Shown piece after piece: positions 50,234-58,887 of a DNA stretch of 64,000 nt. Made by a program: the position numbers and the translations under genes. The stretch is taken from contig CAVXZK010000014.1 in assembly GCA_963766365.1 (NCBI GenBank), forward strand, positions 62,001-126,000, in the 5' to 3' direction. Under the pieces are notes generated by a model. It saw only the letters and a program-made list of their open reading frames with translations, did no database searches and was not told the DNA's origin. How positions within the stretch are numbered: position 1 is the first letter of the stretch; every line of letters begins with the position of its first letter. Source of the stretch: JALORV01 sp963766365. Lineage in GTDB: Bacteria; Pseudomonadota; Gammaproteobacteria; Burkholderiales; Burkholderiaceae_F.

Positions 50234-51760
50234 ATGCCCGCCCAGGAATACCTGCGCCGCATTCTCACAGCGCGCGTTTACGACGTCGCCATTGAATCAC
50301 CGCTGGAAGATGCACCTCGCCTGTCCGAACGGCTCGGCAATCGCGTGCTGCTGAAGCGCGAGGACCTGCAGCCGGTGAAGAGTTTCAAGCTGCGTGGCGC
50401 CTACAACAAGATGTCACGGCTGTCGCGCGAGCTACTGAAGCGCGGCGTGATCGCTGCGTCGGCCGGCAACCACGCGCAGGGCGTTGCGCTCGCTGCGCAG
50501 AAGCTCGGCTGCCGCGCGATCATCGTGATGCCGGTGACCACGCCACAGGTCAAGGTCGAGGCAGTGCGCGCTCGCGGGGCCGATGTGGTGCTGCATGGCG
50601 ACTCCTATTCGGACGCCTACACGCATGCGCTCGGGCTGCAGGCGAAGAAGAAGCTCACCTTCGTGCATCCGTTCGACGATCCCGACGTGATCGCCGGGCA
50701 GGGCACGATCGCGATGGAAATCCTGCGCCAGCACCATCCGGTCGAGCACGGGCCGATCCACGCGGTGTTCGTGGCGATCGGTGGTGGCGGCCTGATCTCC
50801 GGCGTGGCTGCTTATTTCAAGGCACTGGCGCCGGAAGTGAAGATCATCGGCGTGCAGACTGTCGACTCCGACGCCATGGCGCGGTCGCTGGCGGCCGGAC
50901 GGCGCGTGCAGCTGCACGAGGTCGGCCTGTTTTCCGATGGCACGGCGGTGCGGCAGGTCGGCGAAGAGACCTTCCGGCTGTGCAAGCAGTACGTCGATGA
51001 GACCGTGTTGGTCGACACCGACGCCATCTGCGCGGCGATCAAGGACGTGTTCGCCGACACCCGATCGATCCTCGAACCCGCGGGCGCGCTGGCGATCGCC
51101 GGCATGAAGGCCTATGCGGCGCGCGAGAAACTGAAGGGCCGCACGCTGATCGCGATTGCCGGCGGCGCCAACATGAACTTCGACCGGCTGCGCTTCGTCG
51201 CCGAACGCACCGAGGTCGGCGAGGCGCGCGAGGCGCTCTTTGCAGTGACGATCCCAGAGGAGCGCGGCAGTTTCAAGCGTTTCTGCGAACTGGTGGGCAG
51301 CCGCAACGTCACCGAGTTCAACTACCGCATCAGTGATGCCGCGGTCGCGCAGGTATTCGTCGGCATCAGCACGTCGAATGCCGGTGACAACGAAAAGCTG
51401 GCCAAGAGCTTCGGCCAGCACGGCTACGCCACGGTCGACCTGACACACGACGAGCTGGCCGCCGAACACGTGCGCTACATGGTCGGTGGCAAGAGCGTGC
51501 TGGCTGCGGGTGAAGTCATCTACCGCTTCGAATTTCCCGAGCGGCCTGGTGCGCTGATGAAATTCCTCACCAGCATGGCGCCCGGTTGGAACATCTCGAT
51601 GTTCCATTACCGCAACCAGGGCGCGGATTACTCGCGCGTGCTGGTCGGGCTGCAGGTGCCACGGGCGGAGCGTCGCGCCTTCACCCGGTTCCTCGACGAG
51701 CTCGGCTATCGGCACTGGGACGAAACGAATAATCCGGCGTATCAGCTCTTCCTCGCCTGA
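50234..51760 (+). CDS. ilvA: threonine ammonia-lyase, biosynthetic
   Basis: A 508-residue PLP enzyme converting threonine to 2-oxobutyrate for isoleucine. PLP Lys52 is in VKSFKLRGAYN, the phosphate loop is AIGGGGLISG, and two C-terminal ACT-like domains (about 325-400 and 420-500) give isoleucine/valine allostery. Length and both regulatory domains indicate the biosynthetic form, not the short catabolic one. AGAGG precedes ATG 50234. Confidence 0.95.
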   Translation: MPAQEYLRRILTARVYDVAIESPLEDAPRLSERLGNRVLLKREDLQPVKSFKLRGAYNKMSRLSRELLKRGVIAASAGNHAQGVALAAQKLGCRAIIVMPVTTPQVKVEAVRARGADVVLHGDSYSDAYTHALGLQAKKKLTFVHPFDDPDVIAGQGTIAMEILRQHHPVEHGPIHAVFVAIGGGGLISGVAAYFKALAPEVKIIGVQTVDSDAMARSLAAGRRVQLHEVGLFSDGTAVRQVGEETFRLCKQYVDETVLVDTDAICAAIKDVFADTRSILEPAGALAIAGMKAYAAREKLKGRTLIAIAGGANMNFDRLRFVAERTEVGEAREALFAVTIPEERGSFKRFCELVGSRNVTEFNYRISDAAVAQVFVGISTSNAGDNEKLAKSFGQHGYATVDLTHDELAAEHVRYMVGGKSVLAAGEVIYRFEFPERPGALMKFLTSMAPGWNISMFHYRNQGADYSRVLVGLQVPRAERRAFTRFLDELGYRHWDETNNPAYQLFLA

Positions 51761-51781
51761 CGCAGACAGCGAGGCTGCGTC
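51759..51781 (+). other. hairpin at the end of ilvA
   Basis: GACGCAG (51759-51765) pairs perfectly with CTGCGTC (51775-51781), beginning inside the ilvA stop codon. There is no T run, so it is a possible Rho-assisted terminator or 3' stabiliser. The rest of 51782-51980 shows nothing I can support. Confidence 0.35.
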
Positions 51782-51980
51782 CGATACTCGTGCTGGCGGT
51801 GCTGCTTCCGGGCTATGGCGTCGCCTGGAACGGCGGCAATCGCGCTGGTGAACGCCACGCTGAACTACGTCCGTCGAATTTTCTGCATTCCGCTGGCCGA
51901 AGCTGCGGCAGCGCACTCGGCACGGCATCGCCATCATGCCTCCCACCAAGAAGTGAACTTCAATCGGGCGGGGGACTGAA

Positions 51981-52277
51981 ATGAATGCGATGACCGACGA
52001 GACGTTGGCGATGACCGTCAACGAGTCCACGATGCAGGACTGGCTGGCGGCGATGACCATGATGAAGAGCATGCCGACGCCGCTTTATGCAGCGCCAGCG
52101 CCGGTAGCGCCCCCAGCCATGCGGCGGGTCGTCAGTCGCCAGGGTCCCGCACCCATAAAGCGCGTCACGGCTGCTGCGGCGGTGGTGCCGGTCGACGGTG
52201 CGGCCCGCGTCGCGGGTGCGCGCACGCTCTACTGGGTCACCCTCGCCATCGCCGTCGCCGTGCTCGCGTTTCAGTAG
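51981..52277 (+). CDS. possible small tail-anchored membrane protein
   Basis: A 98-residue frame, Met/Ala/Pro-rich, with a hydrophilic N-terminal half containing several methionines (MTMMKSMPTPL), a basic centre and a C-terminal hydrophobic helix (TLYWVTLAIAVAVLAFQ) that could anchor it. GGGGGACTGAA precedes ATG 51981. No family recognised; composition is unusual but it is bracketed by co-directional genes. Confidence 0.45.
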   Translation: MNAMTDETLAMTVNESTMQDWLAAMTMMKSMPTPLYAAPAPVAPPAMRRVVSRQGPAPIKRVTAAAAVVPVDGAARVAGARTLYWVTLAIAVAVLAFQ

Positions 52278-52381
52278 TCGCGCTCGCGGCAGGCTGCGGG
52301 CTCGAGTCAGGCAGGCAAGCGGCTTGCAAGGCTCAGGTGCATCCCCACTTTCGGGGTTCACGCTGAGTCGGAGCTGCCTTG

Positions 52382-52792
52382 GTGACTGCTGTTTACACCG
52401 CCCCCAAAGCGGGCCGCGAGGAGCGCAAGCGCCTCGCCCGTGAGCGCCTATTGCGGCTGTCGCGCCTGATGGACGCGGCGATCGAGGTGCCTATCCTGCG
52501 TACCCGGGTCGGTCTCGACGCGGCCCTGGGTGTCGTTCCGGTGGTGGGCGATCTGCTGTCCGCCGCCGTGGGTCTCTACCTCGTGGCGCAGGCGCGTGAA
52601 CTCGGCGCCTCGCGCTGGCTGCAGGCTCGCATGGTCGGTAATCTGCTCGCCGATGCGGCGCTGGGTGCCTTGCCGGTCGCCGGCGATATCGCCGATGTCT
52701 ATTTCAAGGCGCATATGCGCAACCTCAGGCTGCTGCAAAAGGAGCTCGGTGAGCCCTTCATCGACGCGCCGGCTTCCGCGCGACGCCGCTGA
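52382..52792 (+). CDS. DUF4112 membrane protein
   Basis: A 136-residue DUF4112 protein with a basic amphipathic N-terminus and two hydrophobic segments bearing the family repeats GLDAALGVVPVVGDLLSAAVG and LLADAALGALPVAGDIADVY-like sequence. Function is unknown. GTG 52382 has GGAG seven bases upstream; TTG 52379 is one codon earlier. Confidence 0.85.
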   Translation: MTAVYTAPKAGREERKRLARERLLRLSRLMDAAIEVPILRTRVGLDAALGVVPVVGDLLSAAVGLYLVAQARELGASRWLQARMVGNLLADAALGALPVAGDIADVYFKAHMRNLRLLQKELGEPFIDAPASARRR

Positions 52793-52796
52793 CGGA

Positions 52797-53165
52797 TCAA
52801 CGCGGGCGGTCGCGCGACGGCATGCGATACAGCCACACGGCGAGTCCAACGCCCATCGCCGCAAGCGCCACCTTGAGCCACACCGGCTTGACGAAGAACA
52901 CGATCGACGTGCCGAGCGTCAGTGACATCAGAACGACGGCCGTCAGCTTCGTCCTGTACGGGATGCTGCGGTGATGCTGCCATTCATGCACGATCGGGCC
53001 GAAGGTTCGCTGCGCCAGCAGCCATGCGTAGAAGCGGCGTGATCCGCGCGCGTAGCAGGCGGCCGCGAGCAGCACAAAGGGGGTCGTCGGCAGCAGCGGC
53101 AGGAAGATACCGAGCACGCCGAGGACCAGTGCCACCGTGCCGAGTGCCAGGAACACCCCGCGCAT
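52797..53165 (-). CDS. ybaN: YbaN-like DUF454 inner-membrane protein
   Basis: A 122-residue DUF454 protein with three to four helices (LALGTVALVLGVLGIFLPLLP and the TTPFVLLAAACYARGS signature). Function unknown. ATG 53165 is chosen; TTG 53216 would add 17 residues. It ends 4 bp from the convergent DUF4112 gene and lies downstream of ttcA. Confidence 0.88.
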   Translation of the reverse strand: MRGVFLALGTVALVLGVLGIFLPLLPTTPFVLLAAACYARGSRRFYAWLLAQRTFGPIVHEWQHHRSIPYRTKLTAVVLMSLTLGTSIVFFVKPVWLKVALAAMGVGLAVWLYRMPSRDRPR

Positions 53166-53235
53166 CAATCGAGAGCGGTGCTCCGCAGGGAGGGCGCGCC
53201 GGGCCGGCGGATTCAAGCGAGGCCCGGGCGCTGCG

Positions 53236-54159
53236 CTACTCCGCTTCGGCGAAGCGGATCACGCCGGCAGTCGGTTCGTCTTCCGCGGCACACGGTTCCT
53301 CGTCGAAGGCGATGTCGCCGTCCAGCTGCGGGCGGCCGGACGGACGCAGCCCGGCGAAGTCATGGAGGTTGCGGTCCATCAGGTGCGACGGCACCACGCG
53401 CGACAGGGCATTGAACGAGTTCATCACGCGGCCGGGATAGCGCCGCTCCCAGTCCGCGAGCATCCGCTTCACCTCCTGGCGCTTCAGGTTGTCCTGCGAG
53501 CCGCAGAGGTTGCACGGGATGATCGGGAACTGCCTGACCTGGGCGAACCGGGCGAGATCCGCTTCGTGCACGTAGGCGAGCGGCCTGATGACCACGTTGC
53601 GACCATCGTCCGATACGAGCTTCGGCGGCATGGCCTTGATCCGGCCGCCGTAGAACAGGTTCAGGAAGAACGTGCCCAGGATGTCATCACGATGATGGCC
53701 GAGCGCAATCTTGGTTGCGCCCAGCTCACCCGCCACTCGATACAGAACACCGCGACGCAGCCGTGAGCACAGCGAGCACATCGTCTTGCCTGTTGGGATG
53801 ACGCGCGTCACGATCGAGTAGGTGTCCTGGGTCTCGATGTGAAACGGCACTCCGCGCCGCTGCAGGTAATCCGGCAGCACGTGGGCCGGGAAGTCCGGCT
53901 GCTTCTGGTCGAGGTTGACGGCGACGACGTCGAAGTCGATCGGCGCCCGCTCGCGCAACGTCAGCAGAATCTCGAGCAGGCTGTAGCTGTCCTTGCCGCC
54001 CGACAGGCACACCATCACCTTGTCGCCGTTGTCGATCATGCGAAAGTCACCGATCGCCTGCCCGACCAGGCGCATCAGGCGCTTCTCGAGCTTTACGTCC
54101 TCACGTGCCACCTTGTCCGCGGCGCGGGCGGTCGCAGAAGCCGTGACGTCCGCCTTCAC
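53236..54159 (-). CDS. ttcA: tRNA 2-thiocytidine(32) synthetase TtcA
   Basis: A 307-residue PP-loop ATPase that thiolates cytidine 32 in certain tRNAs. The PP-loop SGGKDS is at residues 53-58, and cluster-binding cysteines lie in CSLC (Cys128, Cys131) and CNLC. GTG 54159 overlaps the folB stop by 4 bp. The 30 C-terminal acidic residues (EEPCAAEDEPTAGV) are variable. Confidence 0.95.
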   Translation of the reverse strand: MKADVTASATARAADKVAREDVKLEKRLMRLVGQAIGDFRMIDNGDKVMVCLSGGKDSYSLLEILLTLRERAPIDFDVVAVNLDQKQPDFPAHVLPDYLQRRGVPFHIETQDTYSIVTRVIPTGKTMCSLCSRLRRGVLYRVAGELGATKIALGHHRDDILGTFFLNLFYGGRIKAMPPKLVSDDGRNVVIRPLAYVHEADLARFAQVRQFPIIPCNLCGSQDNLKRQEVKRMLADWERRYPGRVMNSFNALSRVVPSHLMDRNLHDFAGLRPSGRPQLDGDIAFDEEPCAAEDEPTAGVIRFAEAE

Positions 54160-54551
54160 GGCGCATCCTTGATGAGGAGCACCTCGATCCCGACCGCGTC
54201 GACATCCGGATAGACATCCGGCTTCTCGCTGGCGACGCGCACCGCCCGCACTGCCGGGTGCGCGAGCAGGCTGCGGGCGATGTCATCGACCAGAGTTTCC
54301 TGCAGATTGATGTGACCCTGATCGATACGGTGGCGAATCGTCAGGCGGATGAAGTCGTAGTCGAGCACTTCGTGGATCCTGTCGTGCCGCGGCGTCGACA
54401 GCGCCAGCGGAACATACAGGTCCACGTTCAGCGCCAGCCGCTGCGCGCCTTCCTTTTCGAACGCATGAATGCCGATGTTGGCATCGACCACGTAATTGCG
54501 CAGGAACAGACGCCGGCAATCCGCCAGACGGGGATCCAGGAGACTCGTCAT
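54156..54551 (-). CDS. folB: dihydroneopterin aldolase
   Basis: A 131-residue tunnelling-fold enzyme of folate synthesis. It has the family N-terminus (LFLRNYVVDANIGIHAFEKEG) and the active-site Glu/Tyr region (HEVLDYDFIRLTIRH). It overlaps both neighbours by 4 bp (SDR upstream, ttcA downstream), so the three genes are coupled. Confidence 0.92.
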   Translation of the reverse strand: MTSLLDPRLADCRRLFLRNYVVDANIGIHAFEKEGAQRLALNVDLYVPLALSTPRHDRIHEVLDYDFIRLTIRHRIDQGHINLQETLVDDIARSLLAHPAVRAVRVASEKPDVYPDVDAVGIEVLLIKDAP

Positions 54552-55354
54552 GGCGTTGCGTCGCGCGTCGCCGCCGGCTCTGTCAGGAACATCACGTCGC
54601 GCGGGCTGCCGACCAGGTGCTGTCCGCCATCGACGAGCAAGGTGGTTCCAGTGATCGCTGGCGCGCTGGCGACGAACGCGACGGCGCTGGCGATGTCCTC
54701 GGGCCGGCTGGAGCGGCCGAGCGGCGTGCGGGTGTGCGCGACCTCGAAGCCGGCCTCGCTCTGGGTGCCCGACGGCAGCGTGATTCCGGGCGCGATGCCC
54801 ACGACGCGCACGCGCGGCGCCAGCGCCTGCGCCAGCAGCACGGTCGCTTCACGCAGCGCGGCCTTGGACAGTGTGTACGAGAGGAAATCCGGGTTCGGAT
54901 TCCAGAGCTTCTGGTCGAGCAGGTTGACGACCACGCCGAGGTCATTGGCCGTCAGGCTCGCATGCAGCGCCTGCGCCAGCAGCACCGGCGCGGCGACGTT
55001 GGTGCGCATGCTGCGCGAAAGCGCCTCAACCGAGAATGTCGCGGCATCGTCGTACTCGAACAGTGACGCATTGTTGACGATGCAGGTGATGTCGCCGAGT
55101 TCATGGCTGCATTCGGCGAGCAGGCTGCGCACGCCGGCCTCGACCGCGAGGTCCCGGTTGACGGCGACGGCGCGCCGGCCAAGTTCCTCGACGAGGCGCA
55201 CGGTCTCGAGCGCCTCATCGCGCGAAGTTGCATAGTGCACAGCGATGTCCCAGCCATCGCGCGCCAGCGCGATCGCGATCGCGCGACCAATGCGGCGCGA
55301 TGCGCCGGTGACGAGCGCAGCGCCGGCGGCTCTTGCTTTGCGGCGAGTGACCAT
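54548..55354 (-). CDS. short-chain dehydrogenase, pteridine/dihydromonapterin reductase-like (FolM-like)
   Basis: A 268-residue SDR with TGASRRIGRAIAIAL for NADPH, NNASLFEYDD and catalytic Tyr-x-x-x-Lys in YTLSKAALREA. The arginine after TGAS and the linkage to folB suggest FolM or a pteridine reductase in folate or tetrahydromonapterin metabolism; substrate assignment is by context. ATG 55354 is used. It is divergent from midA by 80 bp. Confidence 0.82.
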   Translation of the reverse strand: MVTRRKARAAGAALVTGASRRIGRAIAIALARDGWDIAVHYATSRDEALETVRLVEELGRRAVAVNRDLAVEAGVRSLLAECSHELGDITCIVNNASLFEYDDAATFSVEALSRSMRTNVAAPVLLAQALHASLTANDLGVVVNLLDQKLWNPNPDFLSYTLSKAALREATVLLAQALAPRVRVVGIAPGITLPSGTQSEAGFEVAHTRTPLGRSSRPEDIASAVAFVASAPAITGTTLLVDGGQHLVGSPRDVMFLTEPAATRDATP

Positions 55355-55434
55355 GGAGACCTCGAAGGCCGGCAAGTGTAGCGGGGCGCGGTGTGAGCGC
55401 AGCCCAGTGAACTGCTTGGCTACCATCCGCCCTG

Positions 55435-56583
55435 ATGCCCAACCCGCGTCCGACCCTGCCCGAGCCGACCGCGGATCAGCACGCGCACAGCGAACGGCTG
55501 TGTGCCACGGTCGCGCAGTCGGTCGATTCCGCCGGCGGCTGGATTCCTTTCGATCACTACATGCAGCAGGTGCTTTACTCCCCGGGCCTCGGCTACTACG
55601 CGGCCGGGGCGACGAAGCTGGGTGGAGCCGTGACCGGTGGCGACTTCGTTACGGCACCGGAGATCTCGCCTCTCTTCGCGCAGGCCCTGGCGACGCAGGT
55701 AGGCGAGCTGTTCGCGCAGGCTCCCGCGCGCATCCTGGAATTCGGCGCCGGTTCCGGCCGCCTGGCGCGTGATCTGCTGGTCGCGTTGCGCGAGCGTGGA
55801 GCACCGTGCAAACGGTATTCGATCGTCGAAGTGTCGCCGGATCTCCAGGAAAGGCAGCGAGCCCTGCTGGCGGGTGAGGACGTCGAATGGCTGACGGCTG
55901 CGCCGTCCGGATTCGCCGGCGTCATGCTGGCGAATGAAGTGCTCGACGTGATGCCGGTGCGTCTTTTCGTCAAGCGCGGCGAACGCGTGATGGAACGCGG
56001 TGTCAGCCGGTGGGGTGGACGATTCGGATTCGCGGAGAGGGCTGCAACACCGGATCTCGAAATCGCCGTCGCAGAACTCGAACGCGAGGTGGGCACGCTG
56101 CCGGACGGTTACGCCTCGGAAATCGGCTTCGCGGCGCGCGCGTGGATGCGCTCCATGGCCGACTGGTTGCAGCACGGTGCGCTGCTGGCGATCGACTACG
56201 GCTTTCCACGGCGCGAGTATTACCACCCGCAGCGCCTGATGGGTACCGTCATGTGCCACTACCGGCACCATGCGCATGCCGACGCGTTCTGGCTTCCGGG
56301 GTTGAACGATCTCACCGCGCACGTCGACTTCAGCGCGATGGCCGAGGCGGCGCATCAGTCAGGTTTGCAGGTACTGGGATACACGTCGCAGGCGCACTTT
56401 CTGCTGAACTGCGGCCTGATCGATCGACTGAAGGGTGAACCCACGCCACAGCAGACGAGTGCCGCGCATCGTCTCGTGTCGGAGGCGGAGATGGGCGAAC
56501 TGTTCAAGGTGCTGGCGGTAGGGCGCGGAATCAGCGGTCCCCTGGTCGGCTTTGAAAGCGGGGACCGCACGGCCCGCCTGTGA
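55435..56583 (+). CDS. MidA/NDUFAF7-family SAM-dependent methyltransferase
   Basis: A 382-residue protein of the MidA family with FDHYMQQVLYSPGLGYYAAG, the SAM motif ILEFGAGSGRLA and ANEVLDVMPVRLF. The human homologue methylates an arginine in complex I subunit NDUFS2. In bacteria the substrate is mostly untested. It overlaps the following frame's GTG by 4 bp. Confidence 0.9.
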   Translation: MPNPRPTLPEPTADQHAHSERLCATVAQSVDSAGGWIPFDHYMQQVLYSPGLGYYAAGATKLGGAVTGGDFVTAPEISPLFAQALATQVGELFAQAPARILEFGAGSGRLARDLLVALRERGAPCKRYSIVEVSPDLQERQRALLAGEDVEWLTAAPSGFAGVMLANEVLDVMPVRLFVKRGERVMERGVSRWGGRFGFAERAATPDLEIAVAELEREVGTLPDGYASEIGFAARAWMRSMADWLQHGALLAIDYGFPRREYYHPQRLMGTVMCHYRHHAHADAFWLPGLNDLTAHVDFSAMAEAAHQSGLQVLGYTSQAHFLLNCGLIDRLKGEPTPQQTSAAHRLVSEAEMGELFKVLAVGRGISGPLVGFESGDRTARL

Positions 56584-56609
56584 GTGCCGCGTACACTGGC
56601 CGCTCCGAC

Positions 56610-56801
56610 ATGAAGTGGCTCCTCACCACCTTTCTGGCGCTGCTGGTGCTTGCGGCGCTGCAACCCTGGCTGCAGCGACTCGGCATCGGTCGTCTGCCCG
56701 GCGATGTGCGGTTCAAGATCAAGGGCAAGGAGGTTCTGTTGCCCTTTGCCAGCACTGTGGTGCTGTCGCTGGCGCTGATGCTGCTGGCGCGGCTGTTCTG
56801 A
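56610..56801 (+). CDS. DUF2905 small membrane protein
   Basis: A 63-residue protein with two helices around the family hallmark RLGIGRLPGDVRFKIKGK. Function unknown. ATG 56610 matches family length; GTG 56580 overlapping the midA stop is a longer alternative. It ends 18 bp from the convergent cca gene. Confidence 0.88.
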   Translation: MKWLLTTFLALLVLAALQPWLQRLGIGRLPGDVRFKIKGKEVLLPFASTVVLSLALMLLARLF

Positions 56802-56819
56802 AGCGCCCCGACAGCTGCT

Positions 56820-57941
56820 CTACTGCAGGTCAGAATGCAGCGCGCGGCTGACAGCGACGATACGGGCTTGCCGCACCGCGCGCGGAATTTCCACCGGATC
56901 GTTGCGATGAAGGCTCGCGAGGGCGCCGGCATCCACCTCGGAGGATGCGTGCAGCGCGATGCGAAAGCGTTCCGCCGACGTCTGGTACGCGGCCTCGAAC
57001 GTCTGTAGCAGCAGTTCGAACCTTTCCGGCCGTCGAAAGGCGTCGGCGCGCTCGAGCGCATCGACGATCGTGGCAGACGACTCGGCCGTCGCGAAGGTGT
57101 CGCGCAGCTCGACCAGAAGGCGGGCCAGTTGTGCGGACTCCTGCGGTACTCGCAGCTTGCCGATCAGGTCCGCCACTGTGCGCGGAGTGCGGCACGCGCT
57201 GGCAAGTACAGCAAAGCGGGCCGGCAGCACCAGTCCCCGCTCCGCCGCGCGATCGAGCGAGGCGGCGGCCGGTCCCAGGTCCTCGAGCTCGCTGTAGAGC
57301 CGATCGGTCAGTCCGCTGGTGACCAGAACATCGATCATGCGCGACGGCCGGCGCTCCATCAGTCCGCGCGACAGCTCCTGCATCACGCGTTCCGGCACCA
57401 GCGCGTCCGCTTCGCCGTTGGCGACCATGTCCTTCACGAGTTCTGTGGTCTCGGGCGCGATCCGGAACTCGGGGAAGCGCGCCGCGAAGCGTGCCAGCCG
57501 CAGGATCCGCACCGGATCCTCGACGAACGCCGGGCCGACATGGCGCAGGATGCCGGCCCGCAGGTCGCGGGCGCCGTTGTGCGGATCGATCAGCCGCCCG
57601 TCCTCGTCCAGCGCCATTGCATTGATGGTGAGATCCCGGCGCGCGAGATCCTCATCGAGCGAGACATCCGGCGCCGCGTGGACGACGAAACCCTTGTAGC
57701 CCGGCGCCGTCTTGCGCTCGGTACGGGCCAGCGCATATTCCTCGTGGGTCTCGGGATGCAGGAACACCGGGAAGTCGCGGCCGACCGGGCGGAATCCGCG
57801 CGCGATCATCTTGTCGGGCGAGCCGCCGACGACGACCCAGTCGCGATCGGTTTCCAGCGCGGTATCGAGCTCGCCGCGCCGTTGCCGGTCCTCGCCGAGC
57901 AATGCGTCGCGTACACAGCCGCCGACGCGGTAGAACTTCAT
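56820..57941 (-). CDS. cca: CCA-adding tRNA nucleotidyltransferase
   Basis: A 373-residue class II nucleotidyltransferase that adds or repairs the tRNA 3' CCA end. Motifs: MKFYRVGGCVRDALLG, DRDWVVVG, RRDLTINAMA, VEDPVRILRLARFAARFP. About eleven extra residues (RQRRGELDTALET) lie just before the DRDW motif compared with the E. coli protein. The C-terminal HD phosphohydrolase domain of the E. coli form appears absent. It starts at the stop of the GST gene. Confidence 0.93.
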   Translation of the reverse strand: MKFYRVGGCVRDALLGEDRQRRGELDTALETDRDWVVVGGSPDKMIARGFRPVGRDFPVFLHPETHEEYALARTERKTAPGYKGFVVHAAPDVSLDEDLARRDLTINAMALDEDGRLIDPHNGARDLRAGILRHVGPAFVEDPVRILRLARFAARFPEFRIAPETTELVKDMVANGEADALVPERVMQELSRGLMERRPSRMIDVLVTSGLTDRLYSELEDLGPAAASLDRAAERGLVLPARFAVLASACRTPRTVADLIGKLRVPQESAQLARLLVELRDTFATAESSATIVDALERADAFRRPERFELLLQTFEAAYQTSAERFRIALHASSEVDAGALASLHRNDPVEIPRAVRQARIVAVSRALHSDLQ

Positions 57942-58588
57942 CAGTAGTCGATGACTTCGGTTTCAGCCTGTGCGGCCTCGACCCACTGGCGCATCGCCGG
58001 CAGTGCGAGGACCGCGTCGCAGTAGGCCGACAGCGCGGGTCCAAGAGCGACGCCGTAGGTGCGGAAGCGTGTGACGACCGGCGCGTAGAACGCGTCCGCG
58101 ATCGTGAAGCTGCCGAAAAGCAGCGGTCCGCGACTGCGAGCCAGGCAATCGGTCCAGATCGACTGGATCCGCGCCACGTCGGCAGCGACGTCCGCGCGCT
58201 GCAGAGCTGTGGCGCCTCGCTCCGGCCGGTGCAAGCGAATGTCCATCGGCATGTGAGTACGCAGCGCGGTGAAGCCCGAGTGCATCTCGGCGCTTACCGC
58301 GCGCGCTCGGGCACGCACGTCGGCATCGGCCGGCCACAGCGTGCCCGCGACATACCGCTCGTTCGCTGTTTCGCAGATCGCGAGCGAGTCCCAGACGACC
58401 AGAGGCCCATCGATAAGGCACGGTACCTTGCCGCTCGGCGAGCGGGCAAGGATCTCGGACTTCGATTGCGGTTGATCGAGTGCGATTCGGACTTCCTCGA
58501 ATTCCACCCGGCCCAGCTTGAGCGCGAGCCAGGCCCGCAGCGACCAACTCGAGTAGTTCTTGTTGCCGATGACGAGTGTCCGGCTCAT
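57941..58588 (-). CDS. glutathione S-transferase family protein
   Basis: A 215-residue GST: thioredoxin-fold N-domain with NKNYSSWSLRAWLAL (catalytic Ser/Tyr region), GKVPCLIDGPLVVWDSLAI as the glutathione site, then the helical C-domain (FTIADAFYAPVVTRF). Substrate unknown. The TGATG junction with cca and ATGA junction with the upstream gene point to one transcript. Confidence 0.88.
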   Translation of the reverse strand: MSRTLVIGNKNYSSWSLRAWLALKLGRVEFEEVRIALDQPQSKSEILARSPSGKVPCLIDGPLVVWDSLAICETANERYVAGTLWPADADVRARARAVSAEMHSGFTALRTHMPMDIRLHRPERGATALQRADVAADVARIQSIWTDCLARSRGPLLFGSFTIADAFYAPVVTRFRTYGVALGPALSAYCDAVLALPAMRQWVEAAQAETEVIDY

Positions 58589-58881
58589 TGCCGTGTCCCT
58601 GGCTCGCCCGATGCCCGATACACCGGCTCCAGTTCCTTCAGGTTCTCCTGGAACATGGTTCGATACTCGTCGGCGAAATAATTCGCTGCCTCGTCCGCGG
58701 TCTGGCCCGGGGACTCGTCGCGCGTCAGCCAGCTGAACACGTTGTAGCGTGAGGTCGAGTACATCATCACCGCGCGGACCCAGTCATGTGCTCGATCGGC
58801 GCCGAGTTCGTTGGCGAGTGTCACGAAGCGGTCGGCAGCGTCGAGGAACTCCTCGGGCAGTTCGTATTCGCGTTGGGCCAT
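58585..58881 (-). CDS. DUF3144-like small protein
   Basis: A 98-residue, acidic, helical cytoplasmic protein whose first 55 residues (LDAADRFVTLANELGA, RAVMMYSTSRYNVFSWL) match the DUF3144 pattern. Function unknown. It lies 6 bp after the NDUFA9-like gene and overlaps the GST gene by 4 bp. Confidence 0.7.
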   Translation of the reverse strand: MAQREYELPEEFLDAADRFVTLANELGADRAHDWVRAVMMYSTSRYNVFSWLTRDESPGQTADEAANYFADEYRTMFQENLKELEPVYRASGEPGTRQ

Positions 58882-58887
58882 GGTTTC

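Noticed and set aside
50432..52072. 546-codon open frame on the - strand opposite ilvA
   Set aside because: Shadow of ilvA, which has all PLP-enzyme motifs; this frame has none.
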